A DNA stretch of 34,261 nt. Origin: Spirochaetales bacterium. Lineage in GTDB: Bacteria > Spirochaetota > Spirochaetia > Treponematales > Treponemataceae. The stretch is taken from contig JAUNCR010000013.1 of the NCBI GenBank assembly GCA_030526505.1, forward strand, positions 1-34,261, read 5' to 3'. This document shows, piece by piece, positions 24,028 to 32,000 of the stretch. Numbering within the stretch: position 1 is the stretch's first letter; each line of letters opens with the position of its first letter. A program made the translations under genes and the position numbers. The notes below the pieces were generated by a model. It did not search any database. It saw nothing but the letters and a program-made list of their open reading frames with translations, and had not been told where the DNA came from.

Positions 24028-25216
24028 TGTTTATCTTTCAAAACCTGGTGCCGTAACCTGTGCCGGCCTTGATTCTGACGAACTTTGGAATTCAGTCGTT
24101 ACGGGGAACCAGCAGGGGATAAAGAAAGTCGCAGCAGTTTCCGGAGAGGAATTTTTTGCCGGAAAAATCGACGATGAAAAGCTTTTTCAAACAACTGCAA
24201 GATTCCCCATGAGGATTCACCGCATTCAGGAAATGGCCCTCAATCAGATTTCTGATGAAATTGCAGCTGCCAAAGCAAAATATGGTGCCGGCAGAATCGC
24301 CGTGTGCGTAGGTTCCTGCGACAACGGCACTGAGTTTTCCGTTTCGGGCCACAGGGAATGTTTTGAAAAGGGAAGGTTTCCTTCTGACTATTCGATTGAA
24401 ATGCAGGGGGCAGATTATGCTTCCACCTTTGTAAAGGAAAAGTTTTCCCTTGAAGGTCCATGCCTGTCTTTCAGCACAGCCTGTTCTTCAAGCGGTGCGG
24501 CAATAATAAAGGGAGCCCAGCTTTTGGCTTCGGGAATTGCAGATGCAGTAATTGCAGGCGGCGTGGACATTGCTTCGGATACGGTGCTCCTTGGTTTCAG
24601 TTCCCTTGAAGCCGTGTCTCCAGAAATTACAAATCCTTTCAGTGCAAACAGGAAGGGGATTACCTTAGGCGAAGGCGCTGCATTCTTTGTAATGACAAGG
24701 GAAGACATTTTTGAAACCGGAATCGAACTTTTAGGCTACGGGGAAAGTTCCGATGCCCATCACATGACATCACCGGATCCAAGCGGCGATGGTGCAAGGC
24801 GCGCAATGGAACAGGCATTGAAAAAAGCCGGCCTTAAACCGGGTGACATAGATTACCTGAACCTTCACGGAACCGGTACAAGACTGAACGACCTTATGGA
24901 AAGCAAGGCGGTTGATGCAGTTTTTGGTGAAAGCAAGGTTGCCGCCAGCACAACAAAGCCCTTTACGGGACATACCCTTGGTGCCGGCAGCGCAGTTGAA
25001 CTTGCCGTCTGTTTTGAGGCAATCAGAAAAAACCGGAATGCGGGAAAAATCCTTCTTCCATTGCAGGTATGGGATGGGGTTCGGGATGAAGAGATGCCGG
25101 CGCTGAACCTTGTTGATGAAAATAATTCTGGCGGCTGCAGCAAAGTGAAAGTCTGCATGAGCAATTCCTTTGCTTTCGGCGGGTCAAACTGCAGCCTCAT
25201 ATTGGGGGAACGATGA
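24020..25216 (+). CDS. apeO: Beta-ketoacyl-ACP synthase ApeO-like (catalytic)
   Basis: This 398-aa ketosynthase has the full Cys-His-His triad: Cys155 in FSTACSSSGAA, His283 in NLHGTGTRLND and His318 in PFTGHTLGAGS, with the C-terminal AFGGSNCS. In the characterised pathway this enzyme pairs with the half-ketosynthase ApeC and extends the longer chains, setting polyene length. ATG at 24020 has GGAG 6 nt upstream; the GTG one codon earlier is less well placed. It overlaps the end of the lipoprotein gene by 8 nt, and its stop overlaps the next start by 4 nt. Confidence 0.9.
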   Translation: MNNVYLSKPGAVTCAGLDSDELWNSVVTGNQQGIKKVAAVSGEEFFAGKIDDEKLFQTTARFPMRIHRIQEMALNQISDEIAAAKAKYGAGRIAVCVGSCDNGTEFSVSGHRECFEKGRFPSDYSIEMQGADYASTFVKEKFSLEGPCLSFSTACSSSGAAIIKGAQLLASGIADAVIAGGVDIASDTVLLGFSSLEAVSPEITNPFSANRKGITLGEGAAFFVMTREDIFETGIELLGYGESSDAHHMTSPDPSGDGARRAMEQALKKAGLKPGDIDYLNLHGTGTRLNDLMESKAVDAVFGESKVAASTTKPFTGHTLGAGSAVELAVCFEAIRKNRNAGKILLPLQVWDGVRDEEMPALNLVDENNSGGCSKVKVCMSNSFAFGGSNCSLILGER

Positions 25217-25692
25217 ATCAGAGAATTGAAAGAGATGAACTTATAAACCTGCTTCCCCACAAAGGAAAGATGTTTCTGCTTTCGAGGGTAACGAAGCATG
25301 ATATTGAAAAGTTTTCCATTACAGTAGAAACTGATGTGACCGAAGATTTTATCTTCTATGAAGAAGAGTTGGGCGGAATTCCAAACTGGTGCACTTTTGA
25401 AATCATGGCACAGGGAATATCGGCCCTTACGGGAATATACGACAAGGTTCATGGCATTGAATCAAAAGCCGGATGCATCGTAAGCATTTCGTCTTTCAAG
25501 TCTGACAGGGATGTTTTTAAAATCGGAACAACCGTAAAGGCGACTGCAGTGGAAGAATATAGGGATGAAGAGTCAGGCATCTACCGCTATCAATGTGCAG
25601 CCTTTGATTCTCCTGAGTCCCTGGAGCCAGTCGTAACAGCAACCGTTACTGTCATGAAGGTGGAAAATCTTGAAAGCCTTGCAGGCGTATGA
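25213..25692 (+). CDS. apeP: Hotdog dehydratase subunit ApeP-like
   Basis: This 159-aa FabZ-like hotdog protein (COG4706-like) has the N-terminal LLPHKGKMFLLSRV and the central-helix TFEIMAQGISALTG, where Glu63 and Gln67 match the FabZ catalytic EAMAQ helix. The GHFP loop that supplies the catalytic His in FabZ is missing (FIFYEEELGGIPNWC instead). Alone it may therefore be inactive and work as a partner of ApeI, which does have the His. The ATG overlaps the apeO stop by 4 nt and follows GGGGGAACG. Family membership is clear; the shared-site idea is inference. Confidence 0.85.
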   Translation: MNQRIERDELINLLPHKGKMFLLSRVTKHDIEKFSITVETDVTEDFIFYEEELGGIPNWCTFEIMAQGISALTGIYDKVHGIESKAGCIVSISSFKSDRDVFKIGTTVKATAVEEYRDEESGIYRYQCAAFDSPESLEPVVTATVTVMKVENLESLAGV

Positions 25693-25710
25693 TCGTGGAG
25701 AATAATTGAA

Positions 25711-26439
25711 ATGAATGAAAATAAAAAGGTGTTGGTTACAGGAGCTTCCGGCGGAATTGGAAGGGCCATTGCAATGGACTGTGCAAAGGCCGGCTATCAT
25801 GTAATCTGCCACTACAACCGTGGAAAAGAAAAGGCGGAAAGCCTTCTTGAAGAAATAAAGTCAGCCGGCGGCAGCGGAGAACTGATTCAGTTTGACATTA
25901 CGGACCGCGACGACTGCAAAAAGAAGCTTGAGGAAATGACTGAAGTTCACGGCGCCCTCTGGGGAATCGTAAACAATGCGGGGATCATCAGGGACAATAT
26001 TTTTGCAGGCCTTGACGGAGACGATTGGGACAGTGTCGTCCATACAAACCTGGACAGTTTCTTCAATGTAATCAATCCCCTTGTAATGTCTTTGGCAAGG
26101 AACAGGAAGGGAAGGATCATCACCATTGCATCCGTAAGCGGAATCATTGGAAATCTAGGCCAGACAAACTACAGCGCATCAAAAGCTGGAATCATCGGGG
26201 CAACAAAGGCCCTTGCTGCAGAACTGGCGGGCCGTTCCATTACCGTAAACTGCATAGCACCCGGATTCATTGAAACCGACATGATAAGCGAAATACCTCA
26301 GGATGTCATAAAGCAGACGATTCCCATGAAACGAGCAGGCAAACCTTCTGAAGTAAGCGCCCTTGCAGTTTTCCTTCTTTCCGAGGAAGCAAGCTACATT
26401 ACCCGTCAGGTAATTTCCGTAAACGGAGGCTTGGTCTAG
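25711..26439 (+). CDS. apeQ: 3-ketoacyl-ACP reductase, FabG-like (ApeQ)
   Basis: This 242-aa short-chain dehydrogenase reduces the 3-keto group after each condensation with NADPH. Motifs: cofactor loop TGASGGIG (10-17), NNAGI (88-92), the triad Ser141/Tyr154/Lys158 in SVSGIIGNLGQTNYSASKAG, and IAPGFIETDM. It has the typical FabG length and the C-terminal SVNGGLV end. ATG comes 18 nt after the dehydratase stop. Its place between two ketosynthase genes in this operon, rather than among fatty-acid genes, ties it to polyene synthesis. Confidence 0.92.
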   Translation: MNENKKVLVTGASGGIGRAIAMDCAKAGYHVICHYNRGKEKAESLLEEIKSAGGSGELIQFDITDRDDCKKKLEEMTEVHGALWGIVNNAGIIRDNIFAGLDGDDWDSVVHTNLDSFFNVINPLVMSLARNRKGRIITIASVSGIIGNLGQTNYSASKAGIIGATKALAAELAGRSITVNCIAPGFIETDMISEIPQDVIKQTIPMKRAGKPSEVSALAVFLLSEEASYITRQVISVNGGLV

Positions 26440-26440
26440 G

Positions 26441-27715
26441 ATGAACTTTACAAAGCCGAATGGCAAACGGCGTGTCGTCGTTACGGGTGGGGGAATGATT
26501 TCTGCCCTTGGACGCAACTGGGACGAAGCCTATGCCAAGCTGAAAGAAAAGAAGAACCTCATAAAATGCATGCAGGAATGGGACTATCTTGATAAGATGA
26601 ACACAAGGCTTGCATGTCCCTACACGGGAGAACTTCCCAAGTTTCCAAGGAAAAAGATTCGCGGCATGGGGCGGGTTGGACTCCTTTCCCTTGTTGCAAC
26701 AGACGACGCCCTTAAGATGGCGGGCTTGCTTGATGATGAGGGAAATGCCGTTGAAGAGATTCACAACGGAAGAACCGGCATTGCCTACGGAAGCTGCATG
26801 GGATCCATGGATGCGCTGTCAGTTCTTGTTGGTGTTGTTGACCGGGCCGAATTCGAAAAACTGGATTCCCAGACCTACATAAAGGCCATGCCGCAGACTT
26901 GTGCAGCAAACCTGAGCATCTACTATCAGGTTCGCGGCCGTGTAATCGTTACTGACACTGCCTGCACTTCAGGAAGCCAGGCGATTGGATATTCATACGA
27001 GGCAATTGCAGACGGAAGGCAGGACATTATGATTGCGGGCGGTGCGGATGAACTTACTGCGGCCGACAGTGCAATCTTTGATGTGCTGGGGGCTGCAAGT
27101 GCAAGAAACACTTCTCCTGAAAAGACTCCTTCCCCATGGGACAAAGACAGGGACGGCCTTGTAATTGGAGAAGGTGCGGGAACCCTTGTCCTTGAAGATC
27201 TGGAGCATGCAGTGAAACGAGGTGCAAAAATCTATGCTGAAATTGCAGGCTTTGGAACAAACATGGACGGAACCCACATTACAAGCCCAAACTGTGAAAC
27301 CCAGGCTGTTGCTCTGGAACTTGCTCTGAAAGATGCGGGGATATCTCAGGAGAAGATTTCCTACATCAATGCCCACGGTACGGCCACCCCTCACGGGGAC
27401 ATTTCCGAAAGCAAGGCCGTGTACAAGGTTTTTAACCGTGCGGTTCCGGTAAGCACTACAAAAAGTTACATAGGGCATACCCTGGGTGCTTGCGGTTCAA
27501 TAGAGTCTTGGCTTACAATTAGCATGATGAATGAGGGCTGGTTCCATCCAAACCTTAATCTTGCTGAAGTTGACCCTGAATGTGCTCCTCTGGACTACAT
27601 AAAGGATGACGGAAGAAAAATCGATGCAGAATATGTAATGTCTAATAATTTTGCATTTGGCGGGGTGAATACTTCCCTAATATTTAAAAAGTGGAATGAC
27701 GGGAGCGAAAATTAA
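26441..27715 (+). CDS. apeR: Beta-ketoacyl-ACP synthase, FabF-like (ApeR)
   Basis: This 424-aa ketosynthase has an intact triad: Cys175 in TDTACTSGSQAIGY, His312 in NAHGTATPHGD and His346 in YIGHTLGACGS, with AFGGVNTSL near the end. In the studied clusters ApeR condenses the aromatic starter with the first extender, while ApeO/ApeC carry on; the division of labour is assumed from the name and position. It starts 1 nt after the ketoreductase stop. The Ala-rich SARNTSPEK and TPSPWDKDRDGLVIGEGAG segments are normal for FabF. Confidence 0.9.
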   Translation: MNFTKPNGKRRVVVTGGGMISALGRNWDEAYAKLKEKKNLIKCMQEWDYLDKMNTRLACPYTGELPKFPRKKIRGMGRVGLLSLVATDDALKMAGLLDDEGNAVEEIHNGRTGIAYGSCMGSMDALSVLVGVVDRAEFEKLDSQTYIKAMPQTCAANLSIYYQVRGRVIVTDTACTSGSQAIGYSYEAIADGRQDIMIAGGADELTAADSAIFDVLGAASARNTSPEKTPSPWDKDRDGLVIGEGAGTLVLEDLEHAVKRGAKIYAEIAGFGTNMDGTHITSPNCETQAVALELALKDAGISQEKISYINAHGTATPHGDISESKAVYKVFNRAVPVSTTKSYIGHTLGACGSIESWLTISMMNEGWFHPNLNLAEVDPECAPLDYIKDDGRKIDAEYVMSNNFAFGGVNTSLIFKKWNDGSEN

Positions 27716-28075
27716 ATGGCACTTGCTAATATCATGAAAAGGATTTTTTCAAAGAAGGAAGAAAAGCCTTCCGGGCCAAGCCTTGTTGAACAGATCAACA
27801 GGCACATGTCACTTCTTGTGGATAAATCCGGAAACCTTAATGATAGTTTTGAATCAGAAAAGGCGGAGATTGCAGCCATTGCAAAGGAAGCTGCTTCCAT
27901 TGAAGAATCAAAGGAAATACTCGCAGCAAAACTTGAGCAGGACATCCTTGGAAGGGTAACTGCCGTAAGTTCTGCATGCGAACTTGCCATTGCAGGCAAG
28001 GCAACCTGCGAAACGGTAAAGAAGGAAATCGTTTCCCTAAAAGCAAAAATGGGGCAGCGTTCTGCCCTCAAATAG
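27716..28075 (+). CDS. Small helical protein of unknown function at the end of the aryl polyene operon
   Basis: This 119-aa soluble protein is predicted to be almost all helix, rich in Lys, Glu and Ala. It has a basic start (KRIFSKKEEKP) and heptad-like hydrophobic spacing from about residue 25 to the end, so a coiled coil is likely. I recognise no family. Its ATG touches the apeR stop codon with no gap, so it is co-transcribed and probably coupled. It has no counterpart in the proteobacterial gene set known to me. It could serve as a scaffold for the enzyme complex, but nothing in the sequence proves this. Confidence 0.6.
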   Translation: MALANIMKRIFSKKEEKPSGPSLVEQINRHMSLLVDKSGNLNDSFESEKAEIAAIAKEAASIEESKEILAAKLEQDILGRVTAVSSACELAIAGKATCETVKKEIVSLKAKMGQRSALK

Positions 28076-28077
28076 AC

Positions 28078-28812
28078 TCAGACCTTTATCTGGCTCAGCA
28101 CTTTGCCGATGCTGTCGTGGATTACAAGGTCCGCAATGTCATCGCTCTGGGTTGGGTCGCGGTTTATAAGCACTATCTTGTTTCCGTTGAAATACCTTAC
28201 CATTCCTGCTGCCGGATAGACAGTAAGGGATGTTCCGCCGATTATGAGAAGGTCGGCGTTTGTGATTGCCCTAAGGGCGCCTTCCACAACCCTGTCCTTC
28301 AACGGCTCTTCATATAGGATTACATCCGGCTTTATTGTTCCGCCGCATTTGCTGCAGACTGGAATGCCTTTCTTGTCCTGGTTTTCGCGAACATAGTTGT
28401 CGTCAAAGAATTCTCCGCATTTTGTACAGTAGTTTCTGAGTACGCTTCCGTGCAGTTCCCACACTTTTTCACTGCCTGCCGCCTGATGAAGGCCGTCGAT
28501 GTTCTGGGTAACGATGCCAAGAAGTTTCCCCGCCTTTTCCAGTTCTGCAAGTTTTCTATGTGCCGCATTGGGCTCTATTCCGCTAACAAGGAGCTTTTCC
28601 CTGTAAAATCTATAGAATTCCTTTGTGTTGGATGAAAAAAAGGACGCACTGAGGATTGTTTCAGGGGGATACTTCCACTTCTGATTATAGAGTCCGTCCA
28701 CGCTCCTGAAGTCTGGAATGCCGCTTTCCGTTGAAACGCCTGCGCCGCCAAAAAAAACTATATTGCTTGAATCATTTATAAGCTGCTGAAGCTCTTTTAC
28801 TTTTTCTTCCAT
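28078..28812 (-). CDS. cobB: Sirtuin NAD-dependent protein deacylase
   Basis: This 244-aa Sir2-family enzyme removes acetyl or other acyl groups from lysines, using NAD. Motifs: GAGVSTESGIPDFRS (about 22-36), TQNIDGLH and the catalytic His in ELHGS, two zinc-binding Cys pairs (YCTKCG and VCSKCG) and GTSLTVYPAAG. It lies tail to tail with the aryl polyene operon, 2 bp from its last stop, and is not part of it. A -10-like TATACT ends 9 nt before the ATG and there is no Shine-Dalgarno. It lacks the Tyr/Arg pair context that I could use to call desuccinylase specificity with certainty. Confidence 0.93.
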   Translation of the reverse strand: MEEKVKELQQLINDSSNIVFFGGAGVSTESGIPDFRSVDGLYNQKWKYPPETILSASFFSSNTKEFYRFYREKLLVSGIEPNAAHRKLAELEKAGKLLGIVTQNIDGLHQAAGSEKVWELHGSVLRNYCTKCGEFFDDNYVRENQDKKGIPVCSKCGGTIKPDVILYEEPLKDRVVEGALRAITNADLLIIGGTSLTVYPAAGMVRYFNGNKIVLINRDPTQSDDIADLVIHDSIGKVLSQIKV

Positions 28813-28821
28813 AATGGAAAC

Positions 28822-28827
28822 AGTATA
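28822..28827 (-). promoter_or_regulatory. -10-like box of the sirtuin gene
   Basis: TATACT on the minus strand ends 9 nt before the sirtuin ATG. No convincing -35 box at normal spacing was found, so this is a weak call. If used, the leader would be about 2-3 nt. Confidence 0.3.
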
Positions 28828-28888
28828 CCACTACTTTTTGCATAATTGGTAAAAGCAAGTCAACTTTTTTCAATAATATGCATAAAAT

Positions 28889-28921
28889 TTGACGGTTTAG
28901 ACATTTTGGAGTTATTATAAT
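28889..28921 (+). promoter_or_regulatory. Candidate promoter region of the giant Ig-like protein gene
   Basis: TTGACG at 28889-28894 and a perfect TATAAT at 28916-28921 are 21 nt apart, too far for a standard promoter. TTGACG with TTATTA (28912-28917, 17-nt spacing) is possible. Either would leave an AT-rich leader of about 125-130 nt before the ATG at 29054. The rest of the 241-bp gap shows no gene. Confidence 0.3.
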
Positions 28922-29053
28922 TTAAATATACAGAAAATTATAACTTCTGCCGATAAAACAATAAGGGAATTTTTTCCTTTTCGAATGAGGAATTCTCTAG
29001 TTTTTTATTTCTGAGTCAATTGGTAATAAAAAAGTAAATATATGGGGTAAATT

Positions 29054-32000
29054 ATGCAGAGAAAAGTACTGGCATTCCTGGTAGCAGTAGCACTGTTGCC
29101 TGTCTCTATGTTTGCAGCAAAGAAAATCACTTCTCGCTCTGTCGGCGCAGAAAACAGCTGGCAGCAAAAGTTCGACATCAATCATGAGACAGAACACGAA
29201 GCGGGAAAGTACAATGTTCTTGTTACTGCAGAAGATAAGGCTGGAAACACGACTATTGCAGGTCCATTCAACATCTACATTGATCCAAAATCTGACCTTC
29301 CTGTCAGTGGAATCACTAATCCTGTAGAAAACATGCGTGTTCCCGGTAACCTTAACATCGTCGGAACTTGTGTTGATGATGATAAAGTTACAGAGGTATG
29401 GCTTATTCTTGATGGTGATGAAGCAAACCCAGTGAAGGCTGAAGGTACAGAATTCTGGTCTTACTTCCTTGATACCACAAAACTTTTCGAAGGACCTCAT
29501 ACAATTGAAGTCTACGGTATTGATAACGGTAATCCGGATGCATACAAGGACGAAAACGGAAAGGTGGTGGAAGCCCGCGTCATTCCAAAAAAGGGTGAAC
29601 GAACAAAGGTAACCTGGCAGCTTGACCGCCGTGCTCCGGTAATTGAAGTTACAAACCTTACAATGGGTCAGCTTGTTTCAGGAAAGATTGAACTTTCCGG
29701 AACTGTAAAAGACGGTAACGGCATCAATACCCTCGAATATTCCCTTGACGGTGGAAAGTACTATAGCTTTGCATCAATTAAAGAAGAAAAATACAAGCAG
29801 AGAACTGAAGACGGTCTTACAAGCGAATTCAAGTTCAATGTTTCAGTAAATACAAAGGACTTCCCTGACGGTGTTGCAACCTGTTGGTTCCGCGCAAGAG
29901 ACAACGCAGGATCAGTAGGAAACTACGCATTCCTTTACTTCATCGATAATACAAACCCAGACATCAGAATCATTACTCCAGCAAAAGATGAAGAAAGAAA
30001 CGGTGTTTTCACAATTGCCGGTTATGCAAAAGACATCAACGGAATTCAGAAACTTTCCTGGCAGTGGGGTCAGGAATCAGGTGATTTCGAACTCACACCA
30101 GGTAACCCATATTGGGTAAAAGAAGTTAACTCAATCGGAAAGCAGAAGTCTGAAATCTTTACCATCACAGGTACAGATACAATGGGCAATACTGTTTCCG
30201 TTAAGCAGGCAATCCTCCTGAATCAGGAAGCAGACAAGCCTGTCGTTACAATCGGTTATCCAGGAAACGGAATCGAATTTGAAGGAGAAGAAGGAGCCCT
30301 CTTCCTCCGCGGTATCGTTACTGATGATGACGGCCCTGTAAGCGTAACTTACAAGGTTGATAACGGTGAAGAAAAAACAATCGACTGCATCGGTGTATTC
30401 TATGCCCCAATAGAAGGTACTTTTGCAGACGGTAACCATACAGTTTCCGTATATGGTACGGACAAATACGGCGTAAAGGGTAATGTTGCTTCAACCACAT
30501 TCAAGTCTAAGGGAGTTGCCCCAACTTTCGGACAGCCTGTATACAAGGCAGGTGGAGCATCCGTTGAATTTAAGGACGGACTTACAGTTAACCCTGAAGC
30601 AGACGGCATTTACGAAATTCCTGTTTCTTCTACATGCGGACTTTCTTCTGCAAAGTTCAAGATGACATGGGGAAAGAACGGAGTTATCGAAGGTGATGCA
30701 GGGCTCAAGGGCGGAGAAAAGGGTGCTACAATTGCAGTTCCACTTTTCGGTGATGCTCTTCCATGGGGCGTTGCAAAAATTGAAGTTGAAGCCAAAGACA
30801 TCTATGAACGCACAACATCATTCCATTCTATTGTTAACATCCGTGACCTTACAAAGATGTGGACTGACACACCGGGCGTTTACTTCACAGATTCAAAGAT
30901 TTTGGAAAACGGAAGTGTAATGGCCCTCAAGGACAAGCCTCTTACAGGTTACTTTGCAGGCGGAAAGATTTCTTCAGTTACACTTAGTCCGGCTCAGAGA
31001 GGCGTAGATGTTTCATTCAAGGGAAACATCATTACACTTGCTTCTGAAATCGATACTGCAGAATTCAAGGTTCAGGTAACAGATGCTTCCGGGGCAGTTT
31101 ATTCATCAAGGCCACTCAAGTTTGTTGCACCTCTTGAAAAGCTTGCACTTACACTCGATGAAACAGATGCTTACAATGCTGACCGCGGCATTCCATTTGA
31201 ATTTGAAACTCCAGAAACAAAGCTCAGCATTTCAGGTAAGGTAACAGTACCTTCGGCAAGCGTTCGCTACAGGATCCTTTCTGTTGCAGCAAACATGTAC
31301 AACGGTGTTCTCCTCGTAGATTCAGCCCGTGCTCCAGATACAGACTGGGCAGATGTTGAAGTGTCAAAGAGAGGAACCTGGTCAATTTCCAGCCTCAACT
31401 TCGATTCGTTTGCAGAAGGAATTGCAGTAGTTGAAGTTGTTGCAGAAACTGCTGACGGACAGGATGCTGCACAGGCAGTGTTCGTTCGCAAGATTCCTTA
31501 TGCTCCTGAAGATGATGTTGTTGACGGAAAGGGCAAGAAGGTTGCAAAGGCTGCACCAAAGATGTACTGGCTTTCTGGCCGCGACAACTACGGTGTATGT
31601 GTATATCAGGGTACCCTCGACAATGCATTCAAGTATGTGCGCAAGGAAAACCTTAGTGCCGATGAACCTGCAATCGTGTTTACTGCAAACACACAGGATA
31701 CTCCAAAACCAGTTAAGGTTGCTTCTGCACCACTTAATGTTCAGGCAGACGCAAAGGTTGAAGTCGAATTTACAAACATTGACAACGAACCATACAAGAG
31801 CGGTATGAATGTCCTCATGAGCAGAAATGCTCCTAAGGAAGAAGTTCATGCACTTGCAGTGACAGTAAAGAGCAACAGCCTGGTTAAGGCAGTTACTTAT
31901 GTAATTGACGGTGTTGCTGCTCCTGGCGGCGTTGTAAAGCAGAGCGGATCAGTTCCAGTTGTTCTCGTTTCATCAGATCCAGAGACATTGGAAAATGTTT

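Noticed and set aside
12634-27715. The ketosynthase, reductase, dehydratase and carrier genes as a housekeeping fatty-acid operon
   Set aside because: There is no enoyl reductase, malonyl transferase or FabH. A half-ketosynthase, AMP ligase, methyltransferase, LolA-like carrier and MMPL exporter are interleaved in aryl polyene order.
28078-28812. The sirtuin as part of the aryl polyene pathway
   Set aside because: It is on the opposite strand with its own promoter-like box and only meets the operon tail to tail.
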